Below, in pieces: positions 32,142 through 40,425 of a stretch of DNA of 64,000 nt. Made by a program: the position numbers and the translations under genes. Below the pieces are notes generated by a model. That model was given only the letters and a program-made list of their open reading frames with translations. It ran no database searches and was not told the DNA's origin. The stretch's first letter is position 1, and the number at the start of each line of letters is the position of its first letter. This DNA is from Antrihabitans stalagmiti (lineage in GTDB: Bacteria; Actinomycetota; Actinomycetes; Mycobacteriales; Mycobacteriaceae), in assembly GCF_016482825.1 (NCBI RefSeq), contig NZ_JAEMNV010000008.1:186001-250000 (forward strand), given 5' to 3'.

Positions 32142-32983
32142 CGCGGCCCCGCATCGGCGGGCTGCGGACTGATCGTCATGGGTACCAATTGTTCACCCTG
32201 GGCTTGTACCTGAGGACTATTCGGAGTCTGCGGCGTGGCGCGTACGGGGGGTGCCGTGCCAGGTGGAGTTGCTGCGGGTGGTGTCGCTGCCGGAGGTGCC
32301 GTCGCGACAGGCGTGCGGTTGGGCACGGTCGGTACGCCGGGACGCACCTGTGTCGCACCCGGCGCCGGGGCGTTGAGCAGCGGAGCCGGCGCACCCTGGG
32401 CGGGTGCGGGCGTTCCGACGACAAGGACGCCGCCGTCCGGTGCGACAACAAGTTTCGCCGGATCCTTCGCGGGAATCATGCCGAGGTCGCGCGCCTTCGC
32501 GGCGAGCTCGGGTGGCGAATCGTTGCTCTGCACTTCCTTCTGCAACGCGTCACGCTCCTGCGCGAGCTTCTGGTTGGCTTCACGTGCCGCACTGAGCTGA
32601 TAGCTGTCCTCGGCCGCCCGTGTCGTCAGCAGGAGCGTCATCATCAGACCGACGGACAGCATTCCGATGATGGTCGCCACGAACGGAATTCGCGCCGCGA
32701 ACGCGCTCGATCGCTTCGGGAGCACACCGGTTGCCACATCGTCACCGAGTACGGCTACGGCACGCTGCTGGCGGCGTTCGTACGCGCGGGAGGCAGCACT
32801 CGACCGACCGGCCGACGCGTCGGCCTTCTTGCCGCCGCTGCGCTTCGCCAGCACGCCGGAGCCCGACTTGTCCTGCTTCGCAAGACCTTTGCGATCCACG
32901 CCTGTTGCCTCGCCCCGCGACTTCGTGCCGCGAGACTTGGCTTTTCGAGAATCGGTGCTTCTAGCTGCAGTTCCAACACTCAT
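32138..32983 (-). CDS. ftsL: FtsL-like divisome protein with long Pro-rich tail
   Basis: The 281-residue protein has a Lys/Arg/Ser-rich cytoplasmic part (1-98), one helix (about 99-120) and a short coiled coil (124-152). A Pro/Ala/Thr-rich extracellular tail reaches the C-terminus. FtsL proteins are usually about 100 residues; long forms such as Rv2164c are typical of mycolate actinobacteria. Its position between rsmH and ftsI supports the call. It overlaps both neighbours by 4 bp. Confidence 0.88.
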   Translation of the reverse strand: MSVGTAARSTDSRKAKSRGTKSRGEATGVDRKGLAKQDKSGSGVLAKRSGGKKADASAGRSSAASRAYERRQQRAVAVLGDDVATGVLPKRSSAFAARIPFVATIIGMLSVGLMMTLLLTTRAAEDSYQLSAAREANQKLAQERDALQKEVQSNDSPPELAAKARDLGMIPAKDPAKLVVAPDGGVLVVGTPAPAQGAPAPLLNAPAPGATQVRPGVPTVPNRTPVATAPPAATPPAATPPGTAPPVRATPQTPNSPQVQAQGEQLVPMTISPQPADAGPR

Positions 32984-34041
32984 GCCGCCGACCTCCTGGC
33001 AATCCGTTCCGCAGCACGCATGCGCACCGGAGCCGATCTCGGGTTTTCGTCTATTTCTTGTTCGGTTGCCCGTTCCGCGCCGCGGGTCAGCAGTGCGAAT
33101 TCGGGCCCCATACCTGGTAGCTCGACCGGTAGACCGGCGGGTGTTCGTGACACGACCCGTGGTGCAAGGGCTTGTTTGACCACGCGGTCCTCCAGTGATT
33201 GGTAGGACATGAAGACAATTCGACCGCCGACCCTCAGCGAATCGAGCGCTGCGGGTATCGCTGCCTGCAACGAATCGAGTTCGCCGTTCACCTCGACGCG
33301 TAGCGCCTGGAAAGTCCGCTTGGCAGGGTGACCACCCGTGCGACGGGTCGCGGCTGGAATCGCGTCGTAGAGCAGTTCGACGAGCGCCGCACTCGTGGTG
33401 AACGGCTTCTCCTTGCGGCGGCGCAGCACCTCCGAGGCGATGCGGCCTGCAAAACGTTCCTCGCCGTAGGTCTTGAGTACCCGCGCGAGGTCGCCGTGAC
33501 CGTAGGTGTTGAGGATGTCGGCGGCGGTTTGTCCGGTGGTCGGGTCCATCCGCATGTCGAGCGGAGCGTCTATCGAGTACGCGAAGCCACGGTCGGCCTC
33601 GTCGAGTTGCATCGACGAGACACCGAGATCGAAGAGGATCGCACTTACCGACTCGGTCGGCGGGAGACCCGCCTGGTCCAGAGCGTCGACGATACCGTCA
33701 TAGGTGCTGTGCACCAACGTGATTCGATCCCGAAATGGAGCCAGTCGAGCGGCAGCCAACTCGAGCGCTGCTGGATCGCGATCGAGTCCGACGAGGCGCA
33801 GTTCGGGATAGCTACGGAGAAAATGCTCCGAATGTCCGCCGAGGCCGAGGGTGGCGTCGATCAGAACGGCTCCGTCGACGTCTATACCGTCGACGCGCAA
33901 CGCCGGTCCGAGAAGGTCGTCCGCGCGGTGCAGGAGTACCGGGATGTGCCGCGTGTTGCCGGCTGTGTCGGATCCGGTCGGGCTGCCCGCATTCTCGTCC
34001 CCCTCCACGTCGCGGTCCACCTTGTCCTCCGGGTCGTGCAC
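32980..34041 (-). CDS. rsmH: 16S rRNA (cytosine-1402-N4)-methyltransferase
   Basis: The 353-residue SAM-dependent enzyme (MraW) methylates C1402 in the decoding centre. Signatures are [46 protein letters not shown] and [10 protein letters not shown]. An acidic N-terminal extension of about 30 residues comes before the core. The start is the GTG at 34041; 135 bp separate it from mraZ, with no other gene seen. Confidence 0.96.
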   Translation of the reverse strand: MHDPEDKVDRDVEGDENAGSPTGSDTAGNTRHIPVLLHRADDLLGPALRVDGIDVDGAVLIDATLGLGGHSEHFLRSYPELRLVGLDRDPAALELAAARLAPFRDRITLVHSTYDGIVDALDQAGLPPTESVSAILFDLGVSSMQLDEADRGFAYSIDAPLDMRMDPTTGQTAADILNTYGHGDLARVLKTYGEERFAGRIASEVLRRRKEKPFTTSAALVELLYDAIPAATRRTGGHPAKRTFQALRVEVNGELDSLQAAIPAALDSLRVGGRIVFMSYQSLEDRVVKQALAPRVVSRTPAGLPVELPGMGPEFALLTRGAERATEQEIDENPRSAPVRMRAAERIARRSAA

Positions 34042-34176
34042 GCTGACTGTCGGCCGCTACGTGGGTGCGAATGCTTCGGGGTCCCTGTCCGATTGGGGAA
34101 CCTGGCGCTGGGGAAGTGCGTCAGGGTCCCGGTCGGGCAGAGGCCTCGCGGCACTCGCCTTCGGGTCGTAGGCGGG

Positions 34177-34608
34177 CTACAGGATCCCGCCGAGCGACTC
34201 GTGGATTCCTTGCGAGTAGTTCTCTTCGCTGCGCGCGGTGTATTCCTCCCACGCTGCTTTGTCCCAGATCTCGAGGAAGTCGAACGAACCCGAGACAACA
34301 CAGTCCTTTGTCAGGCCTGCGTAGGTCCGGTGAGCAGACGACAACGTGATCCGACCTTGCGCGTCGGGATGCTGCTCATCTGTTCCCGATGCCAGGTTGC
34401 GAACGAATGCGCGAGCATCCGGATCGCTACGAGGTGCTGCCGAGGCTCGCTTCGCAAGCTCCATGAACTTGTCGCGGGGGTAGACGGCGAGGCTGTGATC
34501 TTGCCCTTTTGTCACCATCAACCCTCCTGCCAACTCGTCACGGAACTTAGCGGGCAACGTAAGCCGCCCCTTGTCGTCGAGCTTTGGCGTGTAGGTACCG
34601 AGAAACAC
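34177..34608 (-). CDS. mraZ: Transcriptional regulator MraZ
   Basis: The 143-residue protein has two AbrB/SpoVT-like repeats, [20 protein letters not shown] and [18 protein letters not shown]. MraZ binds repeated TGGGN elements before its own gene and regulates the dcw cluster. The GTG at 34608 has the strong Shine-Dalgarno GGGAGGT just upstream, and the operator array at 34644-34673 lies 36-65 bp before the start codon. Confidence 0.96.
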   Translation of the reverse strand: MFLGTYTPKLDDKGRLTLPAKFRDELAGGLMVTKGQDHSLAVYPRDKFMELAKRASAAPRSDPDARAFVRNLASGTDEQHPDAQGRITLSSAHRTYAGLTKDCVVSGSFDFLEIWDKAAWEEYTARSEENYSQGIHESLGGIL

Positions 34609-34643
34609 TCGACACCTCCCACTGGATCACCACGGCTCTCCGC

Positions 34644-34673
34644 TGAGCACCACATTACCCCACTTTCCCCCAC
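34644..34673 (-). promoter_or_regulatory. MraZ operator (three 10-bp repeats)
   Basis: On the minus strand three units follow with exact 10-bp period: GTGGGGGAAA, GTGGGGTAAT and GTGGTGCTCA. This is TGGGN spaced by 5 nt, with the last unit diverged, as described for MraZ binding sites. The site sits 36-65 bp upstream of the mraZ start codon, fitting autoregulation. Confidence 0.85.
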
Positions 34674-34867
34674 ATTCAATGACCACTAGAGAGTTTCTTC
34701 TCGGGCGCGGCGACAAACCTGCAGTTCAGTTGGCATAACCCCAGGAAACATCGCAATTCGACAGCTGGTGTCAGCGCGTCCCATGCGGCCCCGGGACGGT
34801 CGATTATCGGGCTCGAGGCGGCCCAAAACAGCGTTCGGGTGGGATTTGTGGTGCTCGATGCGCCCAG

Positions 34868-34904
34868 TGGGGCGAAGTGGAGAGGCGGGTGGGGCAAAGT
34901 GGGG
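34868..34904 (+). promoter_or_regulatory. Second MraZ-box-like array
   Basis: On the plus strand TGGGG (34868), TGGAG (34878), TGGGG (34890) and TGGGG (34900) form two pairs, each with 10-bp spacing. This matches the period of the operator before mraZ but is in the opposite orientation and about 195 bp further upstream. It may be an auxiliary site or a chance G-rich run. Confidence 0.4.
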
Positions 34905-34940
34905 GCGGCCCTGAAATCAGTACCGGCACCCCACCCACCC

Positions 34941-34993
34941 GGAGCAAATGTCACATTGGTACCCGCATGCGGGACCGATGCCACATCCGCTCC
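34941..34993. repeat. Intergenic palindromic repeat A, copy 2
   Basis: This copy has the same 53-bp length as the one at 9665-9717. Ends are GGAGCAAATGT and ACATCCGCTCC, and the centre shares GGTACC and ATGCGGG. It lies between mraZ and the DUF3040 gene, directly before repeat B copy 2. Confidence 0.65.
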
Positions 34994-35013
34994 GCAATTT
35001 CCGCCGACCTCGG

Positions 35014-35069
35014 GGCGTGAGGGGTCCTCTCACGCCGTCGGCCGGGGACAAAGGACCCCTGACACCACC
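35014..35069. repeat. Intergenic palindromic repeat B, copy 2
   Basis: Starts GGCGTGAGGGGTCC and ends AGGACCCCTGACAC, giving inverted outer arms. The middle CTCAC-CCGTCGG block is shared with the copy at 6630-6682. Confidence 0.6.
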
Positions 35070-35170
35070 GCCCAGCGGACGTGGACCGGACGCACAAAAG
35101 GCGCCGCACCTTTCGGTACGACGCCGTTATGCGTTGCTATGGCAGAGAGGTGGACCCGAAGGTCCGATTC

Positions 35171-35608
35171 CTACTCTTGTTCGAATCTGCGGCGGAAACG
35201 GTCTTCCATCCGGGACGCGAAGCCACCGGATTTGCGGGGACCACGCGACTTACCTGGACCGGAGGGTTTGGATCCGCCTCCCCCGGTGCCGGTAGACGTA
35301 TCGGATCCGCCGTTCGGTTGAGCCTTGCCCGATCCACCGAGCAGGAGCAACACTCCTGCTCCGAACATCACCAGGAAACCAACCAGGCTGATGATCGGGA
35401 AGTTGCCCGGCCGCAAAATCGGCAGAGCTACGCCAGTCACGAGTAGTACGAGCCCTAGGGCGAACAGAGCGATTGCTTGCAGACGACGGCGACTTGTCGC
35501 CGCTCGCATCCGACCAGCTTTCACGGTCGACGCAAACTTGGGATCCTCAGCATAGAGCGCGCTCTCGATCTGATCGAGCATGCGCTGCTCGTGCTCGGAG
35601 AGTGGCAC
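35171..35608 (-). CDS. DUF3040 small membrane protein
   Basis: The 145-residue protein begins MPLSEHEQRMLDQIESALYA, the typical N-terminus of DUF3040 proteins. Two helices follow (about 43-62 and 70-90), then a Gly/Ser/Pro/Lys-rich cytoplasmic tail. It matches Rv2169c in type and position, upstream of mraZ on the same strand. Function unknown; the position suggests an envelope or division link. Confidence 0.88.
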   Translation of the reverse strand: MPLSEHEQRMLDQIESALYAEDPKFASTVKAGRMRAATSRRRLQAIALFALGLVLLVTGVALPILRPGNFPIISLVGFLVMFGAGVLLLLGGSGKAQPNGGSDTSTGTGGGGSKPSGPGKSRGPRKSGGFASRMEDRFRRRFEQE

Positions 35609-35661
35609 GGTACCTCCCCCGGCACTAGAAACTGTCGACGTCTGTGTGCAAAGACGACGAA

Positions 35662-35680
35662 TAGCCGACTTTCGCGGCTA
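35662..35680 (-). terminator. Short hairpin after the HEPN gene
   Basis: TAGCCG and CGGCTA form a 6-bp stem with a 7-nt loop in the 263-bp gap between the HEPN gene end (35872) and the DUF3040 start (35608). On the minus strand it is followed by TTCGTCG. A second inverted repeat, TTCACC and GGTGAA with a 9-nt spacer, lies at 35685-35705. No gene is seen in this gap. Confidence 0.35.
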
Positions 35681-35871
35681 CCTATTCACCATGATACGAG
35701 GTGAATCTACGTGGGACCACCTACTCGGCAAACGACATGTCAAGAATTGACGCACCAGACCGGCAGGTATCCAATTCGGACACCCGCATCGAAGCCGTCG
35801 CAAACCCGTTATCAGCACGTCGAGCGGCCTTCATCGGCTCGTCACGACCTCGAAACATCCCAAGAATCTGC

Positions 35872-36330
35872 TCAGGCAGAAACTTCGGTGTCCCAGTCCG
35901 GTGCCGGGCGTAGCCGTCCCCCGTCGCCCACCGCGTCCTCGACGTCGTGCAAAAACGCACCGACGCGGGTGTAGAAGTCGTCCGCCTCGGCAACTGTGAC
36001 ATCACGTGAGAGACCAGCTTCCAACGCAGCCCTCGTTGCGGAGTGATCGGCGAAGTAGTCGGCCCACATCACGAACTCCGGGGCCGCGCGGGCCATCAGG
36101 ACCCAGGCGCTGCGCGACCGCTCGCGGGTCGGCTTGGCCGGTGCGCTGCCGGCGAGAAGCGCGGCAGCGCCGCGGAGCGCAGCGAGATAGGCAACCTGGA
36201 AGCGCTCTCTCGGATCGTCTTCGCCGACTGCATCCATCAACAGGCGATCAGCACGCTCCAGCAGGACCCGCGGACCTCGCGTGTTCCCGGGACCGTGGGT
36301 TAGCTTGGTCCGAGCAATCTGACCAGCCAT
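35872..36330 (-). CDS. HEPN-domain protein, SAV_6107-like
   Basis: The 152-residue, all-helical protein resembles the actinobacterial SAV_6107-type HEPN group. YTRVGAFLHDVEDAV near the C-terminus contains an R-x5-H pattern close to the HEPN RNase motif, and ERFQVAYLAALRGAAALLAG is a typical helix. Free-standing HEPN proteins can be nucleases or structural partners; no antitoxin-like gene is adjacent, so I do not call it a toxin. It is divergent from the GNAT gene. Confidence 0.75.
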   Translation of the reverse strand: MAGQIARTKLTHGPGNTRGPRVLLERADRLLMDAVGEDDPRERFQVAYLAALRGAAALLAGSAPAKPTRERSRSAWVLMARAAPEFVMWADYFADHSATRAALEAGLSRDVTVAEADDFYTRVGAFLHDVEDAVGDGGRLRPAPDWDTEVSA

Positions 36331-36523
36331 GTCAATGACCTCCTCGCTATCGGCCGGACAATCAAGAACCGAGAACCGTTCGCCCGACGACCCGGCGAAA
36401 CCCGCTTCCCACGGGCATTCGCCGGATCAACGGCGTCGAACATTCATTCGACGGTTTGAATATAGATCGACCCACCGACAAGTTCGCCAATCGACAAGTC
36501 GCCGACAGAAAAGGGTGAAGGCA

Positions 36524-37192
36524 GTGGAGATCGACCCCGCCATCAACCCAGCGGACGCTCCCGTCGTCGTCGATCTGTCCGCAGCCGACGTGCGAGCGAG
36601 ACTGCGCGAAGCCTTGGCGATCTATGTCGCAGCCATGGAGTACCCGCGCGGAACCGAACACCATCGCGCACCCATGTGGGCCGAACATATTTCGCGGCCG
36701 GGGTGGCGTGCTGTCGGCGCGGTACTCGCCGACCCGAACTCGCACGCGAATCGAGACTCACCACTGGTCGCCGTTGCCTACGGCTACCGCGGCGCACCGC
36801 ATCAGTGGTGGCATCAGCAGGTCCACGACGGCATGCGCCGATTCGGTTGGACGGAGGAAGCCACGCTCGCGATGCTGTCGAGTTATTTCGAACTCACCGA
36901 ACTGCACGTCCACCCCGCCGCGCAGGGACACGGTCTCGGCGAGGCCATGTTGCGACGACTCCTCGACGTCCGCACCGAACGAACGGCACTGCTCTCCACT
37001 CCCGAGGTCGACGGCGAGAGCAACCGCGCCTGGCGGCTGTACCGCAGACTCGGCTTCACCGACGTCGTCAGGCAGTTCACCTTCACCGGCGACAGCAGGC
37101 CGTTCGCTGTGCTCGGCAGGCCACTGCCGTTGCACCTGGCTGCGCACACGCTGCGGACGCCGCTGACGACCGATCCGGCCCCGCCACTGTGA
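36524..37192 (+). CDS. GNAT-family N-acetyltransferase
   Basis: The 222-residue protein has the acetyl-CoA-binding pattern LTELHVHPAAQGHGLGEAML, in which AQGHGLG stands for the Q/R-x2-G-x-G/A loop, and RLYRRLGF near the C-terminus. It corresponds to Rv2170 in gene order. The start is the GTG at 36524 with AAGGG suitably upstream; a GTG at 36515 is the alternative. Its TGA overlaps the GTG of crtO, so it leads a coupled chain of genes. Confidence 0.82.
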   Translation: MEIDPAINPADAPVVVDLSAADVRARLREALAIYVAAMEYPRGTEHHRAPMWAEHISRPGWRAVGAVLADPNSHANRDSPLVAVAYGYRGAPHQWWHQQVHDGMRRFGWTEEATLAMLSSYFELTELHVHPAAQGHGLGEAMLRRLLDVRTERTALLSTPEVDGESNRAWRLYRRLGFTDVVRQFTFTGDSRPFAVLGRPLPLHLAAHTLRTPLTTDPAPPL

Positions 37193-38751
37193 TCGACGTC
37201 GTCATTGTCGGCTCGGGACACAACGCTCTCGTCGCCGCGTGTTATCTGGCCGAAGCGGGCTGGTCCGTCGAGGTTCTCGAACGCGACACCGTCTTCGGCG
37301 GTGCCGTATCGACGGTGGAACGCTTTCCTGGACACCGCGTCGATCGTGGCTCGTCGGCGCACATCATGATCCGGCACACCGGCATCCTCGACGAGCTCGA
37401 CCTGGACGCACACGGCCTGCGTTATGTCGACTGCGATCCATGGGCCTTCGCGCCTGCCGGTGCCGACGGCGCTCCCCCGATCGTCTTCCACCGAGACCTC
37501 GACCGCACCTGCGAATCGATCCGCGCCGCCTGCGGAACGAGCGATGCCGAGAACTACCGCAGCTTCACCGCCGACTGGGCACCACGAAGCGCTCGGGTGA
37601 TGCGCGCATTCGGCGGACCGCCGACCGGCCCGAAACTACTGCGCTCGTTCTGGGGACTCGACGTCGGACCGAGCCCGAGCGAACTCTCCCGCCAGTTCCT
37701 CACCTCGGGAAATGCGTTGCTGGACGCCACTTTTCGCAGCGAGCGACTCAAGGCCGCACTCGCCTGGTTCGGCGCCCAGTCCGGACCGCCGATGTCGGAG
37801 CCGGGTACGGCACCCATGGTCGGGTTCGCCGCTCTTATGCACACACTGCCGCCGGGCAGGGCGGTCGGCGGCAGCGGCGCACTGACCGAGGCACTTGCGT
37901 CGAAGCTGCAGGCGGACGGCGGCACCATCGTCGGCGGTGACGCCGTCGTCGCACTGCGCCACGCTCGCGACGGTTGGCACGCCGAGACCGCGAACGGACG
38001 TTCCGTCCACGCCCGCCGCGTCGTCGCGGGATGTCACATCTCGACGACCCTCGACCTGCTCGAACGCGGCGGCCACGACCCGACGGTTCTCGACAGTTGG
38101 CGCAGACGTATCCGGGTCGGGCCGGGAATCGGTATGGTCGTTCGACTGGCGACAAATGCGCTCCCTCGCTACTCCGGAGCCGACTCCGTCGCGGAATCGA
38201 CGTCGGGCCTGCAGCTCCTCGTCGCCGACCGAAGTCAGTTGCACCTCGCACACGGCGCCACCCTGGCAGGGGAATTGCCGCATCGCCCAGCTGTTCTGGC
38301 GATGAGCTTCAGCGGCATCGACCCGTCCGTCTGTCCCCCGGGCCAGCACCAGGTGTCACTGTGGTCGCAGTGGCATCCGTACGCGCCGAGCGGTGGCCGG
38401 AACTGGGACGACCTCGCTGAGGGCGAAGCCGACCGGATCGTTGCCGAGGTCGACGCTGTCGCACCGGGCTTCGCAGCATCGGTGCTCGACCGGCACGTGC
38501 AGACACCGAAGGACCTGGAACGCGAGATGGGCTTGCTCGGGGGCAACATCATGCATCTCGACATGTCGCTCGATCAGATGATGATGTGGCGACCGATCCC
38601 CGAACTCTCCGGACATCGCGTTCCCGGCTCGAAGGGCCTCTACCTGACGGGCGCGTCCACACACCCCGGCGGTGGGGTGAGCGGGGCAAGCGGTCGAACA
38701 GCAGCACGACTCGCGTTGTCCGACGCACGACTACCGTGGCGGCGGAGATGA
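37189..38751 (+). CDS. crtO: CrtO-type beta-carotene ketolase
   Basis: The 520-residue flavoprotein has an N-terminal FAD motif (VIVGSGHNALVAACYLAEAG) and a C-terminal FAD signature (GLYLTGASTHPGGGVSGASG). It closely resembles CrtO of Rhodococcus erythropolis as I remember it, including RFPGHRVDRGSSAHIMIRHT and PPMSEPGTAPMVGFAALMH. CrtO adds a 4-keto group to beta-ionone rings and is related to CrtI desaturases, so a desaturase role is the alternative. The GTG start at 37189 overlaps the GNAT stop as GTGA, and its own stop overlaps the next start as ATGA. Confidence 0.87.
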   Translation: MIDVVIVGSGHNALVAACYLAEAGWSVEVLERDTVFGGAVSTVERFPGHRVDRGSSAHIMIRHTGILDELDLDAHGLRYVDCDPWAFAPAGADGAPPIVFHRDLDRTCESIRAACGTSDAENYRSFTADWAPRSARVMRAFGGPPTGPKLLRSFWGLDVGPSPSELSRQFLTSGNALLDATFRSERLKAALAWFGAQSGPPMSEPGTAPMVGFAALMHTLPPGRAVGGSGALTEALASKLQADGGTIVGGDAVVALRHARDGWHAETANGRSVHARRVVAGCHISTTLDLLERGGHDPTVLDSWRRRIRVGPGIGMVVRLATNALPRYSGADSVAESTSGLQLLVADRSQLHLAHGATLAGELPHRPAVLAMSFSGIDPSVCPPGQHQVSLWSQWHPYAPSGGRNWDDLAEGEADRIVAEVDAVAPGFAASVLDRHVQTPKDLEREMGLLGGNIMHLDMSLDQMMMWRPIPELSGHRVPGSKGLYLTGASTHPGGGVSGASGRTAARLALSDARLPWRRR

Positions 38752-39575
38752 CACTCACACAGCGAATTCCGGCCGGTCTCGCGGTGGCGACCATCGCCGC
38801 GCAGATCGCGTACCCGCTGACCAACGGCGACGTGCGAGATCAGGTGACGATGACAGTCGTCGCACTGTTCGCCTCGACGTGCCTCGGGCACGCCGTGCTC
38901 GTGCGTGGCACCGCGTGGACCCTCGGCTTCCTGGCATGCACGGGCGGACTCGGGCTTGCGGTCGAAATGCTCGGCACAGCAACGGGTTTCCCGTTCGGCC
39001 CGTACGACTACGCGGTCGGCAGGCTCGGCAACACGGTCGGCGGGGTCCCCCTCGCGGTCGCGTTGGCCTGGACGGCAGGGATTTACACGGTGTGGACCGT
39101 CGCGACGATATTGTTCCGCCGCAACGGATTACAAATTCTCGCGACCGGCTTCGGCGCGGTCGGTTGGGACCTCTATCTCGACCCGCAGATGGTTGCCGAC
39201 GGCCAGTGGACCTGGCACTCCGAGATAGCTGGCCTACCGGGACTCGGACACATACCCGTCACCAACTATCTGGGCTGGTTCGCTGTCGCCGTCACGATGG
39301 CATTTGCGATCTCACGGCTCCCCCGCTCCGACGTCCCGGACGTCCCCGACCGAATGCTTGCGGTGCCAATCGCACTGTTCGTGTGGACCTGGCTCGGCTC
39401 CGCGCTCGCTCACGCGGTGTTTCTGTCCGCACCGGAACTGCGCTTCTCCGCGATCTACGGTCTTGTCGTCATGGGTGTGCTCGGCGTCCCGCTGCTGGCA
39501 CGTATCGCGCCCGAGGTCGCAGCTCGAGTGACCAGCTATGCCGAACTACGAGTCCACGCACCCAAGAATCGCTGA
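38748..39575 (+). CDS. cruF: CruF-like carotenoid biosynthesis membrane protein
   Basis: The 275-residue protein has about seven hydrophobic helices. FPFGPYDYAVGRLG, PLAVALAWTAGIY, GWDLYLDPQMV and GHIPVTNYLGWF are signatures of the CruF family (DUF422), integral membrane 1',2'-hydratases that hydrate the open psi-end of gamma-carotene-type pigments. The ATG at 38748 overlaps the crtO stop as ATGA. Some members are only named carotenoid biosynthesis protein, so the reaction is inferred. Confidence 0.83.
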   Translation: MTLTQRIPAGLAVATIAAQIAYPLTNGDVRDQVTMTVVALFASTCLGHAVLVRGTAWTLGFLACTGGLGLAVEMLGTATGFPFGPYDYAVGRLGNTVGGVPLAVALAWTAGIYTVWTVATILFRRNGLQILATGFGAVGWDLYLDPQMVADGQWTWHSEIAGLPGLGHIPVTNYLGWFAVAVTMAFAISRLPRSDVPDVPDRMLAVPIALFVWTWLGSALAHAVFLSAPELRFSAIYGLVVMGVLGVPLLARIAPEVAARVTSYAELRVHAPKNR

Positions 39576-39639
39576 TCGCCGCCGGTCGGAGCAGTTCGGG
39601 CGAATGTCGATGACGCGACGACGGCGCTCGGATGGCAGG

Positions 39640-40425
39640 ATGACCTCTGTGCCGCTGACTTCGAGGGACTCCACACGCGGCCGCGTACGTCGCGTCGCCG
39701 CTCTGACCATGCTCGCGCTGCTCGTTCCGCTGCTTGCGGGCTGCCTGCGCGTCCAGGTCTCGATGGGCGTTTCCGCCGACGATCGCGTGTCCGGCCAGAT
39801 CGTCGCCGCGACGGTGCCGAAAGACGAAGCCGACAAGGGTCCGCAGCTGGAACCGCCGGAGTCACTCGAATCGAAAGTCCGTGTGCAGGAGTACAAGCAG
39901 GACGGCTACGTCGGCAGCCAGGCCTTCTTCCAGGGACTGTCGTTCGGCGACGTGCAGCAGCTCGGTCTGATGTCGGATCAGAGCGCGGGTGCGTTCCAGT
40001 TGCAGCTGCAGCGCAGTGGCGACCTCGTGACATTGACCGGCAAGGTCGACCTGAAGTCCGTTCCAGCACAGGGCACCGACGTGCAGTTCACCATCGCCTT
40101 TCCCGCCCGCGTCGCAACGACGAACGGCACGAGGGAAAACGACTCGATCGTCTCGTGGAAGCTGCCACCCGGTGAGGTGACGACGATCCGCGCAGAGGTC
40201 AGATACTCGGATCCGAACACCCGCAGCTTCGCAGGCTGGGCGGGAATCGTCGGCGGCGCGACACTCGGCGTTGCCGCGATCATCGCCGCGCTCGCCTACG
40301 TCACCCGCGATCCGAGGCCTAGGCCGGGCGGCGGCGGTGCCGCCGCGGGCGGCCTCTCGTTGCCGGGCAAGCTCTCGGGCAAGCTGGGCGGCCGCAAGAA
40401 GGAAGAGCAGACCGAAGACGCGTGA
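39640..40425 (+). CDS. lppM: Lipoprotein LppM
   Basis: From the ATG at 39640 the product is 261 residues. The lipobox is L-L-A-G-C (Cys35), followed by LRVQVSMGVSADDRVSGQI. SDPNTRSFAGWAG precedes a C-terminal helix (about 205-225) and a basic, Gly-rich tail. It resembles M. tuberculosis LppM (Rv2171), which affects phagosome maturation. Other in-frame starts are ATG 39604, ATG 39610 and GTG 39649; AGGA suits the last. Its stop overlaps the next start as GTGA. Confidence 0.85.
   Translation: MTSVPLTSRDSTRGRVRRVAALTMLALLVPLLAGCLRVQVSMGVSADDRVSGQIVAATVPKDEADKGPQLEPPESLESKVRVQEYKQDGYVGSQAFFQGLSFGDVQQLGLMSDQSAGAFQLQLQRSGDLVTLTGKVDLKSVPAQGTDVQFTIAFPARVATTNGTRENDSIVSWKLPPGEVTTIRAEVRYSDPNTRSFAGWAGIVGGATLGVAAIIAALAYVTRDPRPRPGGGGAAAGGLSLPGKLSGKLGGRKKEEQTEDA

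Larger units (their letters stand above)
34681..35170. other. Non-coding region upstream of mraZ
   Basis: About 490 bp between the mraZ operator and the DUF3040 gene contain no convincing gene. It holds a second run of TGGGG-like units on the plus strand (34868-34904), palindromic repeat A copy 2, repeat B copy 2, and a GC-rich tail. mraZ promoters are expected in the part near 34680-34760, but no clear -35/-10 pair was found. Confidence 0.7.

Noticed and set aside
35721-36005. A 94-codon minus-strand frame between the HEPN and DUF3040 genes
   Set aside because: It overlaps the 3' end of the HEPN gene in another frame and has no clear ribosome site or domain.
35872-36330. HEPN toxin of a toxin-antitoxin pair
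   Set aside because: No nucleotidyltransferase or other antitoxin-like gene is adjacent. The divergent neighbour is a GNAT enzyme conserved in this order in mycobacteria.
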